From Bacillus sp. S3 (lineage in GTDB: Bacteria > Bacillota > Bacilli > Bacillales > Cytobacillaceae): DNA of 64,000 nucleotides. The stretch spans positions 2,849,501 to 2,913,500 of the forward strand of contig NZ_CP039727.1 in assembly GCF_005154805.1 (NCBI RefSeq), written 5' to 3'. The position numbers were made by a program, and so were the translations under genes. The notes under the pieces were generated by a model. The model did no database searches. It saw only the letters and a program-made list of their open reading frames with translations, and was not told the origin of the DNA. How positions within the stretch are numbered: the first letter of the stretch is position 1; each line of letters begins with the position of its first letter. Below, piece after piece: positions 18,901 to 26,822 of this stretch.

Positions 18901-19421
18901 TCTGTGAAGTCGGCCAATTTTTCAAAGAGGAAAGGCATGATTTCGCTCAATTCATTACATTGTGCAACAAGTAATTTTCGAAATGCTTCCTCCCGATTTC
19001 CTTGCGTTAATAATGATGCAATATCATCAGTATTCACGGGCAAATCTGTATACTGATATTCTGTTAGAATATCCGGGTCTACCTTCCCTTTTGTTTCACT
19101 GGAAAGGACTCGAACTTTAGAAGGGAGATAATTGTGAACCTCCATAAAACGAATGGCGATCAGACGGTTGAACCATGTGTAGGCAACTTCTTCTATGACA
19201 TGGTCATATCCCTTTATTTCTATTTCTTTAAATAATTTTTCAATTCCTTTTCTATATGTAAGTGGATACTTCTTATTATTTATTTCAACATAGTCTGCAC
19301 CTGTCACAAGCACAGGAGAGCCTTTGGGCGTGATCCCAAAGGCTTGCGCTCGAAATGCGATTTGGCTGCGAAGTTCGTTCCGTGCATAGACCGCAAACTC
19401 TTTTAATGCCTTTTTGTTCAT
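15924..19421 (-). CDS. pglX: BREX PglX adenine-specific DNA methyltransferase, copy 2
   Basis: An 1165-aa second PglX with motif I DPACGSG at 308-314 and NPPY at 486-489. It shares the N-terminal segment (MNKKAL-EFAVYARNELR, YDHVIEEVAYTWFNRLIAIRF) and the C-terminal segment (SFLSY-IGLMMGRYSLDV, ETPVERLRRYFFDEFYADH) with the downstream copy. The central recognition region is diverged. It starts 14 nt after brxC stops, so it is translationally close to the core operon. Two different PglX proteins would let the system methylate two sequence motifs, an inference from the divergent centres. Confidence 0.93.
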   Translation of the reverse strand: MNKKALKEFAVYARNELRSQIAFRAQAFGITPKGSPVLVTGADYVEINNKKYPLTYRKGIEKLFKEIEIKGYDHVIEEVAYTWFNRLIAIRFMEVHNYLPSKVRVLSSETKGKVDPDILTEYQYTDLPVNTDDIASLLTQGNREEAFRKLLVAQCNELSEIMPFLFEKLADFTELLLPASLLHADSLINKLGKELEDENFEHVEVIGWMYQYYISEKKDEVFAGLKKNKKITKQNIPAVTQLFTPHWIVRYMVENSLGQMWLESYPGSDLNLQMKYYLEPAEQEMDVQKKLKELRYSNVTPEEITFLDPACGSGHILVYAFDLLYKIYEERGYSQKEIPTKILEKNLYGIEIDDRAAQLASFALLMKAREKTKKIFREVPKLNIFSIEESNGINISQAAELIGENHSEKSELTSLFRTFIDAKNYGSILKPENLNFKKYLEKVKALKESGNPTLENFVVFEQLSKIDNLLKQALILTSEFNVVVTNPPYMATKGMNEALNDYVKKYYPDSKIDLFAVFFERCKLFTKYNGFHAVINQHSWMFLSSFETLRKKMIKTQTIVSMIHLGPRTFEEIGGEVVQNTCLVLRNIRIPDHIAFYYRLVKYNNTHEKEQMFLLGENKYQAKQNNFQRIPGSPIAYWVTERMLKNYNNNKLSNVCNTRKGMVTADNPRFIRYWFEVSYERFNKDAKSRVEAKASKKKWFPYNKGGQVRLWYGNNLFVVNWENDGYELLHMKSEGYKVGSTNHNLDYIFKPAILWNKITTNKFSARFSFPGFLYDDANAFLTSLDEETDKIILGFLNSKVATHYLEAINPTLNFQPGNIGSLPFKPISHSEPVPVINECIQLSKTDWDSFEISWDFTSHPLLESRKSLVLLEQIYNNWEESLIKQFNQLKTNQQELNKIFIKLYELEDELISEVQDEDVTSELADRLREAKSFLSYTIGLMMGRYSLDVEGLAFAGGDWDESKYKTIQPDSDGIIPLTDTEYFEDDVVKRLQELLVVLFGQDSLAQNLRWLAESLTMKANETPVERLRRYFFDEFYADHCKIYQKRPIYWMAESGPKKGFRALFYLHRYTPETLAAIRFSYLQNLQEKLRQEQKRLEQDLVNPDLSAAMKKRYEKQVTINISQQEEMIDFDKKLAEVANQRIMLDLDDGVAANYEKLKTVLAKIK

Positions 19422-19435
19422 CGCATAAAGTCTCC

Positions 19436-22400
19436 TTATTTTTTAATAATAACCGTTTGACCAGTGCTTAATTTTCTTTTTATTTCTGTTTCCAGCTTAT
19501 ACAGCCATTGCTTTAAATCTTGATCGTTTTTCACCTCATATTGACCAGTGGGCAAGACTTCTGAAAGTAATTGGGCAGCACTTATTTCAACAGGATCTTT
19601 TTTACCAATTTTTCCGATGTAATCGATATACATTTCTCTTACTGTTTCCTGTAATCTACGATAATCATTGTTTGCCATTTGCGTATACGTATAAACACGG
19701 GAAATACTTTCCAACTCTCGCATTTGTTCGACACGTTTCTGTAGTTCTGCCAATTTCTTTTGCACAACTGCTTTAATTTCTTCAATTTCGTTGTACTGTG
19801 ATTGTAAGCTTTCCATATCAATACGAATGGCTTCTATCTGTTCCAGCTGAGTGCCAATCTCTCGTTTTACAAATTCAGACAGGCCATACTTCAGTTGTTC
19901 ATTTAAGATGGGCAAATTTGGGATTTGCTTAAATGGGTTGTCGCTTGTTAACACCGAAATAATGTTATTTTTTACATTCTGAACATCCACATCATGCTGT
20001 GCCACATCTAAATCATCACGACGTTCCTTTAGCAACCGGACACTTTCATCAAAATGACGAATCGCATTGCCATTAAAGAAAGAATTCAAATGCTGAACTT
20101 CCTCTAGCCAGTCTTCTAAATCCTCATCTAACTCAATAAATTCATCCACAAAGTTTTCCTGTTTTGCAATGGACATCAGTTCAAAAAGACTGTTTTTGAT
20201 TTTTGAAAGCTTCATACCGCCGGGATATGGATACTGTTGATCTTCCCGTTGCTTGATTCGTTGCATGTCATCGATTGGTTGATTGAAATGGCTCTTAAGC
20301 TGTTCTCGAACTGCTTTGGCTACTTCATCATATGTCTCACCTATCTCATAGAAATTGAAGAGTTCACGCATTAACTCGATCACGTCTTTACGTACTCGTG
20401 GCGGCAGCCCAATTTGTGCTTCAATGATGACCTTCTCTCTTTCTGATGTCTTTGTAATTCGGCCAATAAACTGAGGGTGCCCTGCATCAAAACCTTCATT
20501 TAGATAGCTAAGCTTTATTTTTTTCTTATAAAGTGCTCCAGCCATCAATCCGGCAATATCATTTTCGCTCCAGCCATACGGAACTGCTCTGAATTTCTCC
20601 ACTAAGGATTTTAACGTGATCACCTGTCTGTTACGGCTTTCCTCAAGATATCGAATCATTGCATCATAAGCCAAATAATTCGCAAAAGTACCGTCAAGTC
20701 TACCTGGAAGTCCATTCATGGCCCACTCGTAAATGACTTCATTTGCATTTTTTATGGGTATCGGTTCATCAATGTATCCCAAATAACTATACGTATTTCG
20801 GACAAGAATCTCAAAAGCACTTTGAAGTTGATTTTCTAATGACCCCTTGAAATCATAATCTTGACCTTGAATGAAATATTTTGCATTTGCAGACGCTTCA
20901 ATTAATGCTTCCCTTGCCTTCTTTTCAAACTCACTGACCTGTTGGCGCTTTTCCTCTAAAATTTTCTTTTGCTTATCCGTTAAGCTTGTCGAAATCTTCT
21001 TATTGGCATAGGACTGAATTTTTTGAGCATATTGCATTGGCTCGTAAAACTTTTCCGCATATTCATCCGGAATATACATGATCATCGTCCCCGAGTTTGC
21101 ATCTGCCCTTGCTTGTTCTGCAGAAACATCTCCCGTATACACCTGCAGCGTTAACGCGTTTGTTTTCCCACCGCGATTGTAGGTATCAAATGCCTTATTA
21201 AACTCAAAATCATGCGTTTTTTGGTAGCGGTATGACCGCATCAGGACAATTTCTTCAAAGAACACCCTACCGAGGGCATCGGTAACATTTGCCTCATTTA
21301 CATGTTCGTTTTGAATTTCTCGGTTAATTTCTTGTTCATCATCACTTAAAAATACAAATGTCCTGTCTGCATTTTCCGCAATCAACAAATTATGACGAAG
21401 ACGGATTAAGGATTTTGTGACTTGCTTTTCCAGGTCGTTCTTAATACAATCAACGCTGTCAACCAGCAAGGTTGTAATATTTTCAACTGTCGCTTTTACT
21501 TCATCAATTCCCTTAATCATAAATAATACTTTCAGCACTTCAACATCGAAATCACCAATATCTTCACGTTTCCCTGCCTCAATTATGGTAGAAGACACAG
21601 AGGTACTCAAAAACCGTTTGACGGTTTCATAGAATTGCGAGAAGCGTGCAAGCTGATTCGTGTCTTCATCCATAAGTTGAATGGCCACTTCCTGGAAGGC
21701 ATTTAACAACGAACGTTCCCCTTGTGACAAGTGGGCGCCGGCTTCTCCCTGGCGGCGAACTTTATTGAATACGCGCTGCAAGAGCTCTACTTGGTAGGGG
21801 ACAAATGGATAAATGGCTGCATAATCTTCCGCATTTTTATAACCATTTTGCAGAACGGATTTATCTTTTTCAAATGTTAGCGTGTTATTTAAACTTTGAC
21901 CTACTTGGTCAAAGTCAATCTTTAAACGATCTGCTGTAGCAGGTGTTTTTTCTAACAGTCGGCGTTTGATGACTTCGTCAGTATTTGAACTTGTCAAGTG
22001 AATTTTCGTTGCAAACCTGCCTTGAATTTTCGAAAAGTTTTCAGTTCCTTTAAATTTTGTAACCGCATCAATTTGTTCTTGTGAGGTAACAATGACCCAA
22101 ACCTTCCCTTGACAATGATTCCCTAAATCCTCCGTAATCGTTTGCAGGTTTAACATTAAGTCTGAATCATCCCCAATGTACTGGCCAATTTCATCAACCA
22201 AGAAGGTAAGCCGGAAATCTTTACCTTGACTTTCCACATGTTCGGCAACCAGCTGTGCAAATTCATCCGAACTGATTTGATAATTTTTATTGGATGCAGA
22301 CAGGACTGTTGCTGCCGTATCATTGGTATATCCTAATTGTGTTAATGCCTCGACAAATGATTTTTTCTTAAACAAAACGCGGGCGCGGCTGTCAGCCCAT

Positions 22401-22984
22401 TTTGAACCATCTATTTTTTCAAACTGCTCGACAAATTGACTGTAGACACCTTCTTCCGTCAACTGTCTCTCGAGATTAGCAATCCAAGGAGTAGAGGAAT
22501 AGCCTAGGTATTCATTAAATACTTTTAGAAACACTTCCACAATTGTTGCCTTTTCTTTTTTCCCACCAGCCGATTTAGAATCGACATTAAATAAAATCGC
22601 ATGGCTGTTAAATCCTGCTGATTGATGAAGAATATTTAAGAGTTCCTGGTCTTCCGTCTTATCAATGAAAAAGTCAATCGCTCTTTTGCCATAAACGGTT
22701 TCATTATTTAATAGATATGATAAGATTTTCAGGAAGTGAGATTTACCGGAACCAAAGAAACCGGAAATCCAAACTCCCATTTTCGTTGTCTTATTTTGAA
22801 AGCTGTAAGCATAATTTTTAAAGAAATACGTCATATTTTCGCTGATTTCTTTTGTCATGACATATTCTTCTAATTCATCTTGAATGACCTCTTCATCGCG
22901 CTGGCCGGCTTGAACAACCCCATTAATTTCACGATCAATCTCTTTTTTAAATAATTCTTTAATGGAAAAAGCATCCTGTAACAA
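19436..22984 (-). CDS. brxC: BREX BrxC ATPase
   Basis: A protein of about 1182 aa with a P-loop GFFGSGKS near residues 75-82 and a Walker B-like LTFLVDEIGQY. The C-terminal half is long, helical and coiled-coil rich. BrxC is the large ATPase of BREX, related to PglY, and is needed for defence. The longest frame starts inside brxB at 23041. The better start is the TTG at 22984, with AAAGGGGG 6-7 nt upstream, giving MLQDAFSIKELFKKEIDREI, which matches the family N-terminus. It sits 19 nt after the brxB stop. Confidence 0.92.
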   Translation of the reverse strand: MLQDAFSIKELFKKEIDREINGVVQAGQRDEEVIQDELEEYVMTKEISENMTYFFKNYAYSFQNKTTKMGVWISGFFGSGKSHFLKILSYLLNNETVYGKRAIDFFIDKTEDQELLNILHQSAGFNSHAILFNVDSKSAGGKKEKATIVEVFLKVFNEYLGYSSTPWIANLERQLTEEGVYSQFVEQFEKIDGSKWADSRARVLFKKKSFVEALTQLGYTNDTAATVLSASNKNYQISSDEFAQLVAEHVESQGKDFRLTFLVDEIGQYIGDDSDLMLNLQTITEDLGNHCQGKVWVIVTSQEQIDAVTKFKGTENFSKIQGRFATKIHLTSSNTDEVIKRRLLEKTPATADRLKIDFDQVGQSLNNTLTFEKDKSVLQNGYKNAEDYAAIYPFVPYQVELLQRVFNKVRRQGEAGAHLSQGERSLLNAFQEVAIQLMDEDTNQLARFSQFYETVKRFLSTSVSSTIIEAGKREDIGDFDVEVLKVLFMIKGIDEVKATVENITTLLVDSVDCIKNDLEKQVTKSLIRLRHNLLIAENADRTFVFLSDDEQEINREIQNEHVNEANVTDALGRVFFEEIVLMRSYRYQKTHDFEFNKAFDTYNRGGKTNALTLQVYTGDVSAEQARADANSGTMIMYIPDEYAEKFYEPMQYAQKIQSYANKKISTSLTDKQKKILEEKRQQVSEFEKKAREALIEASANAKYFIQGQDYDFKGSLENQLQSAFEILVRNTYSYLGYIDEPIPIKNANEVIYEWAMNGLPGRLDGTFANYLAYDAMIRYLEESRNRQVITLKSLVEKFRAVPYGWSENDIAGLMAGALYKKKIKLSYLNEGFDAGHPQFIGRITKTSEREKVIIEAQIGLPPRVRKDVIELMRELFNFYEIGETYDEVAKAVREQLKSHFNQPIDDMQRIKQREDQQYPYPGGMKLSKIKNSLFELMSIAKQENFVDEFIELDEDLEDWLEEVQHLNSFFNGNAIRHFDESVRLLKERRDDLDVAQHDVDVQNVKNNIISVLTSDNPFKQIPNLPILNEQLKYGLSEFVKREIGTQLEQIEAIRIDMESLQSQYNEIEEIKAVVQKKLAELQKRVEQMRELESISRVYTYTQMANNDYRRLQETVREMYIDYIGKIGKKDPVEISAAQLLSEVLPTGQYEVKNDQDLKQWLYKLETEIKRKLSTGQTVIIKK

Positions 22985-23003
22985 AAGTCTTCCCCCTTTA
23001 TTT

Positions 23004-23543
23004 CTAGATTGAAAATGCCCGGTAATAGCCGTTTGATTCAAAGCGATTAAACAAGCTCAATCCTTGTCCAGTGTATTCACCGGGATAAAAAACAATAATT
23101 GGTGTATTTGTCACTCGAGCGTGCAATTGGTGTAACAGTTCGTTTGTTCTAACTAATGTAAATACGCTTCCAACCCCTGTAATAAATATCACCTGAGCAT
23201 CCTTGGCCTCTTCTGCAATTTGTTCTACTATGTGTTCCTCTTCAATAGATGGACGAATTGCTTCAAATAATTCTTCTGTTCCTTGTTCCTCTTCAAATTG
23301 CTTTAATCCCTCTAGGCCGCCAATATCTTCAAATAAATGAATAATCAAATCAAATAAGTTCAATACTTTGATATTTATATGGGTCTTATCTGTGAAATAC
23401 TTAATGGATTTTCTAACCATCAATTCATCCTCAGGATTATAATCAAATAGGAAATACGGAACCTCATTTCCCAGTCCGCGCATGTTTAAGAAATCATCCT
23501 TTTGAATTTCCTCAAAAAAATGATTCAATTTCTGTTGAATCAT
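23004..23543 (-). CDS. brxB: BREX BrxB, DUF1788 protein
   Basis: A 179-aa protein of the DUF1788 family, a small cytoplasmic component of BREX type 1. Recognisable segments are VPYFLFDYNPEDELMVRK near the N-terminus and the C-terminal NTPIIVFYPGEYTGQGLSLF. No catalytic motif is apparent, and the biochemical role is not established. It lies 17 nt behind brxA and 19 nt ahead of brxC. Confidence 0.9.
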   Translation of the reverse strand: MIQQKLNHFFEEIQKDDFLNMRGLGNEVPYFLFDYNPEDELMVRKSIKYFTDKTHINIKVLNLFDLIIHLFEDIGGLEGLKQFEEEQGTEELFEAIRPSIEEEHIVEQIAEEAKDAQVIFITGVGSVFTLVRTNELLHQLHARVTNTPIIVFYPGEYTGQGLSLFNRFESNGYYRAFSI

Positions 23544-23560
23544 TTCTACTTACCTCACTA

Positions 23561-24157
23561 TCAATCATTTAATGTTAAAACAATTAAGTCTTGGCTTTGT
23601 GAATGTTGTTCCACATAATCCCTTAAGTCCTTACTTAAAGAAATCGGCTTAATTTCATATTCTTTATCGTTTTTAACAAGCAAGTCTGCGTCTACTAGTA
23701 TTTTCAACAAAACCTGCTTGAGCTTATACCTTGTTTTCTCGCTCCAGTTACGGACTTCTTCATATTGCTGTCCTTTTTCCTCGAAAAAAGTCAGCACATT
23801 ACCTTCCGTTACCGTGTTTTTATACCTTTTTAAGTTATAATGGACGACTTCTAAAACAAAATCATAAGGGAGCTTAAAGCCTTTTAAAAAGGCATATAAT
23901 AATATGGCGTTACAATCGGATCGCGAACTCTTTAATAAAATTTCTCGTAATCGATTATCTAATTTTTCCGTTCGTTTATACACACGTGGAAATAGATCTT
24001 TCATTGCCGCCTCACTGCGGCAATGAAAGAGATTTTCGTCAAATATTTTCTCTTTTATATTCTGTTTTGCTAATCCCTGTAATTGTAAATTAGCAACTAG
24101 TTTGACTTCATTTCTATAAAGGTGCTCAGCAGTAAATCCGCCCGAATATACTTTCAT
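23561..24157 (-). CDS. brxA: BREX BrxA, DUF1819 protein
   Basis: A 198-aa DUF1819-family protein, a small BREX component of helical fold reported to bind DNA in related systems. The N-terminal Y-S-G-G-F-T-A-E-H and the central LREILLKSSRSDCNAILLYAFLKG region are typical. It begins 25 nt after the stop of the helD-like gene, on the same strand and without a terminator between, so the two genes should be on one transcript. Confidence 0.9.
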   Translation of the reverse strand: MKVYSGGFTAEHLYRNEVKLVANLQLQGLAKQNIKEKIFDENLFHCRSEAAMKDLFPRVYKRTEKLDNRLREILLKSSRSDCNAILLYAFLKGFKLPYDFVLEVVHYNLKRYKNTVTEGNVLTFFEEKGQQYEEVRNWSEKTRYKLKQVLLKILVDADLLVKNDKEYEIKPISLSKDLRDYVEQHSQSQDLIVLTLND

Positions 24158-24182
24158 TCTTTCTCACAACCCTTTTACCTCT

Positions 24183-26639
24183 CTACTCTTGCATGCTCCT
24201 CTTCAATTCTGCCCAACGATGCCAAACTTTTACCCAAGCGTAGAAATCGTAATAGCGTTCCCTGTCATCATCAAATGCTTCTATTACCATTTCTTCCTCT
24301 TCATCCTCAAACAAACGTAATGTTTCCTCCTTCGCCACAACCTTCATCATTTCAACTTGGGGCTCGACATTCGGATTCGTTATATCGGTTATGATCCAAT
24401 CCTCGAACGATTTTCGGGGCCTTGGGGGTGCATTGGGATCACGGTCCTCCAGCAGCACTGACAAGCTGCCGCGGTAGAATAGATGCAAATCATGGTGAGC
24501 ACGAGTAATTGACATGTACAGCAGTTTGGCATGCTGCGTCTCGTCCTTAAATGTTTCACTGCTCACATCATGAAGAATAATAGCATCAAATTCCAAACCC
24601 TTTACTAAATAGGAAGGAATAATGACAATTTTTTCACGAAGCTCTTGTTTGCCTTCAGAAATCAATTGCAGACCGCCCACATTTCTTCGTTTTAACTGAT
24701 CAAACGTGTCAATCGCATCTTGTTTTGTCTCTGTTAATATCGCAATCGTTTTATGTCCCTTTTCCTCAAACAGTTTAAAGGATCGTTTCATTTCATCGTA
24801 AAGTTCACCGATACTCGCAACCTTTTTTATAGAAGGAATAGCACCTGGACGGTTCACTGGGATGACCAATGGGAAATCATAATTACTGTTCAGCAGAACC
24901 CGATTGGCCAAATCCATGATTTGTCTTGTTGAGCGATAGCTTGTTTGTAAATGTAGACGTTTAAATTCTTTTTCTTTAAAAACGTAGGATTCAATTTCTT
25001 CCCAACGATCTAATCCATAAAAAGAGAAAATTCCTTGCCCGATATCGCCCAAAATGGTCATCGACTTTGCATAGTCTTTTAAAAATGCAAGCTGGAATGG
25101 ACTGTAATCTTGCGCTTCATCAATAAAGATGTGCTCATACGATAATTTTTTCCCATTAATCTTGGCATCTAGATAAATAAGAGGGGTAATATCTTCATAT
25201 GTAAATCGTCCTTGTTTTACTTGACGCCCGCTTTTCAACATAAGACTTAATAATTCCTCATCTAAATCAGAATGAAATTTTTCAAACACTTTCTTTTGAA
25301 AAACGGACTTATACATTAACAAGGCCGGAATATTTTCCATCTTCTTCACATATAAAGAGATTTCATGTTCCAATTTTTCTACAAAAAGTTTTAAACGAAG
25401 CGTCCTGGCATTTTCTAGAGCCTCGTAAACTGATTTACGAACTTCTCCTTCTGGGAGCGTAACTACCCAGCGGTTATAGGAATCTTCGAACTCCTCATCA
25501 ATCTTTTTCTTCACTTTTTTTGTTTCCGATTTACTCCAATTGACAATGAACTCCTTTACTTCTTTCATCCGAACATTTAGAGGTAAAGTTTCTTTAGATG
25601 TATAAAATTGATCTATGGACTGTTTTGACAAACTGACGTCTTTGTCAATAAAAATATCTCCGTGTGGAATCATTGTAATCCCAATATACTCGACAAAATC
25701 ATCCAGCATCTTTTTAAAACGAAGTGACCCTTTGTATTTTGATATTTTTACCTTATCATCTTTGTCTGGTGAACCTTGAACGATTACATATTGTTCATGA
25801 AGATCGGAAATTTCGTTCACATCGGTAAAGTACGTGGACGCCCAGTCATAAAACGTCCGCTGCTCAATTCCTTCTATTTCAATTTCAGGTACCACTTCAC
25901 GGATATAGGATAGAAAAATTTCATTTGGCGCAAGAATTAGAATATCCTGCGGGCGAATGTGTTCATGATATTGGTATAACAGATAGGAAATCCGATGCAG
26001 CGCAATCGTCGATTTACCACTTCCTGCTGCCCCCTGTACTATAATCGTGTCTTTTAAAGGCAAACGGATAATTTCGTCCTGCTCCGCCTGAATGCTTGCA
26101 ATAATATCCCGCAGCCGATGTGCTTCTCCCGTATTCGTAAGAATTTCCTTAAGGTAATCATCCATGTATTTTACTTGATTTCCCTGTTCATCCTCAACTA
26201 TTTCACTCTTACCTATTTCATTAATACTAACAACATTCCCGTCTTTGACAATAATACCGCGTTTACCATGAATCGTAATCGGCTGTGAATTATTACCGAT
26301 GGTAAAATTGGCTTGAACTCCTTGATAGGCGTTATATAGCTTGCCTAAATCTGTGCGCCAATCCACAACCACAATGTCGCCGTCATTTTCGATTCCCTTT
26401 TTACCTATGTATATAATTTCGCGGTCAAAATCATCTTCAAAATCCAGCCGACCAAAATAAGGACTTTTTCTCGCATCTTTCAATAGCCGGTTCTTCTTAG
26501 AGGTAGTTTCTCTAATTTGCGCCTCCACCTGGGACGCCACAGGTTTTTTTAGTGATTCATCCGTTTTATGTATAATATTGTCAATTACCTCAAGTGTTTG
26601 ATTCAAATGCTTTTGCTCTTGTTTCACGGCCTCGGTCAT
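24183..26639 (-). CDS. helD: HelD-family UvrD-like helicase/ATPase, head of the BREX operon
   Basis: An 818-aa superfamily 1 motor. It has an N-terminal coiled coil (about residues 1-60), a Q-motif region before Walker A GAAGSGKS (203-210), motif II DEAQD, motif III GDIGQGIFSF and motif VI ITRAHH. The coiled-coil arm and insertions match HelD, which releases stalled RNA polymerase in Bacillus, better than UvrD or PcrA. In known BREX types the accessory helicases are BrxHI or BrxHII, so a HelD-like protein at the operon head is unusual. It may serve the defence system or merely be co-located. A sigma-A-like promoter lies upstream. Confidence 0.85.
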   Translation of the reverse strand: MTEAVKQEQKHLNQTLEVIDNIIHKTDESLKKPVASQVEAQIRETTSKKNRLLKDARKSPYFGRLDFEDDFDREIIYIGKKGIENDGDIVVVDWRTDLGKLYNAYQGVQANFTIGNNSQPITIHGKRGIIVKDGNVVSINEIGKSEIVEDEQGNQVKYMDDYLKEILTNTGEAHRLRDIIASIQAEQDEIIRLPLKDTIIVQGAAGSGKSTIALHRISYLLYQYHEHIRPQDILILAPNEIFLSYIREVVPEIEIEGIEQRTFYDWASTYFTDVNEISDLHEQYVIVQGSPDKDDKVKISKYKGSLRFKKMLDDFVEYIGITMIPHGDIFIDKDVSLSKQSIDQFYTSKETLPLNVRMKEVKEFIVNWSKSETKKVKKKIDEEFEDSYNRWVVTLPEGEVRKSVYEALENARTLRLKLFVEKLEHEISLYVKKMENIPALLMYKSVFQKKVFEKFHSDLDEELLSLMLKSGRQVKQGRFTYEDITPLIYLDAKINGKKLSYEHIFIDEAQDYSPFQLAFLKDYAKSMTILGDIGQGIFSFYGLDRWEEIESYVFKEKEFKRLHLQTSYRSTRQIMDLANRVLLNSNYDFPLVIPVNRPGAIPSIKKVASIGELYDEMKRSFKLFEEKGHKTIAILTETKQDAIDTFDQLKRRNVGGLQLISEGKQELREKIVIIPSYLVKGLEFDAIILHDVSSETFKDETQHAKLLYMSITRAHHDLHLFYRGSLSVLLEDRDPNAPPRPRKSFEDWIITDITNPNVEPQVEMMKVVAKEETLRLFEDEEEEMVIEAFDDDRERYYDFYAWVKVWHRWAELKRSMQE

Positions 26640-26675
26640 TTCCCATCATCACACCTTACACATTATTCCATTAAA

Positions 26676-26702
26676 AGTATAGTCTATATTGGTGAATGTT
26701 AA
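26676..26702 (-). promoter_or_regulatory. Sigma-A-like promoter of the BREX operon
   Basis: On the minus strand a good -10 TATACT (26681-26676) follows TTAACA (26702-26697) at a short spacing of 15 nt. It is the only promoter-like sequence seen between the repeat at 26766-26819 and the helD-like start, so it probably drives helD through pglX. Confidence 0.45.
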
Positions 26703-26765
26703 CAGGTTGTTTATGGATATTATCATAGTTGCTAGCTTTAGTTTACCATTTTTATCATATAAAAA

Positions 26766-26819
26766 TGGGCTCAGACCCTCGGCGATTTAATGCTTTATTT
26801 CGCCAGGGGACTGAACCCA
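26766..26819. repeat. TGGGTCAG-type palindromic element
   Basis: Imperfect 20-21-nt arms (TGGGCTCAGACCCTCGGCGA and its near-complement ending CTGAACCCA) enclose a 13-nt loop. It lies between the permease stop and the helD-like promoter and may terminate the hyu operon. A closely similar element is at 58793-58837. Confidence 0.65.
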
Positions 26820-26822
26820 AAG

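Noticed and set aside
9624..26765. CRISPR array or restriction endonuclease genes in the defence region
   Set aside because: No regularly spaced repeats are seen and every large frame is explained by BREX or HelD-like proteins.
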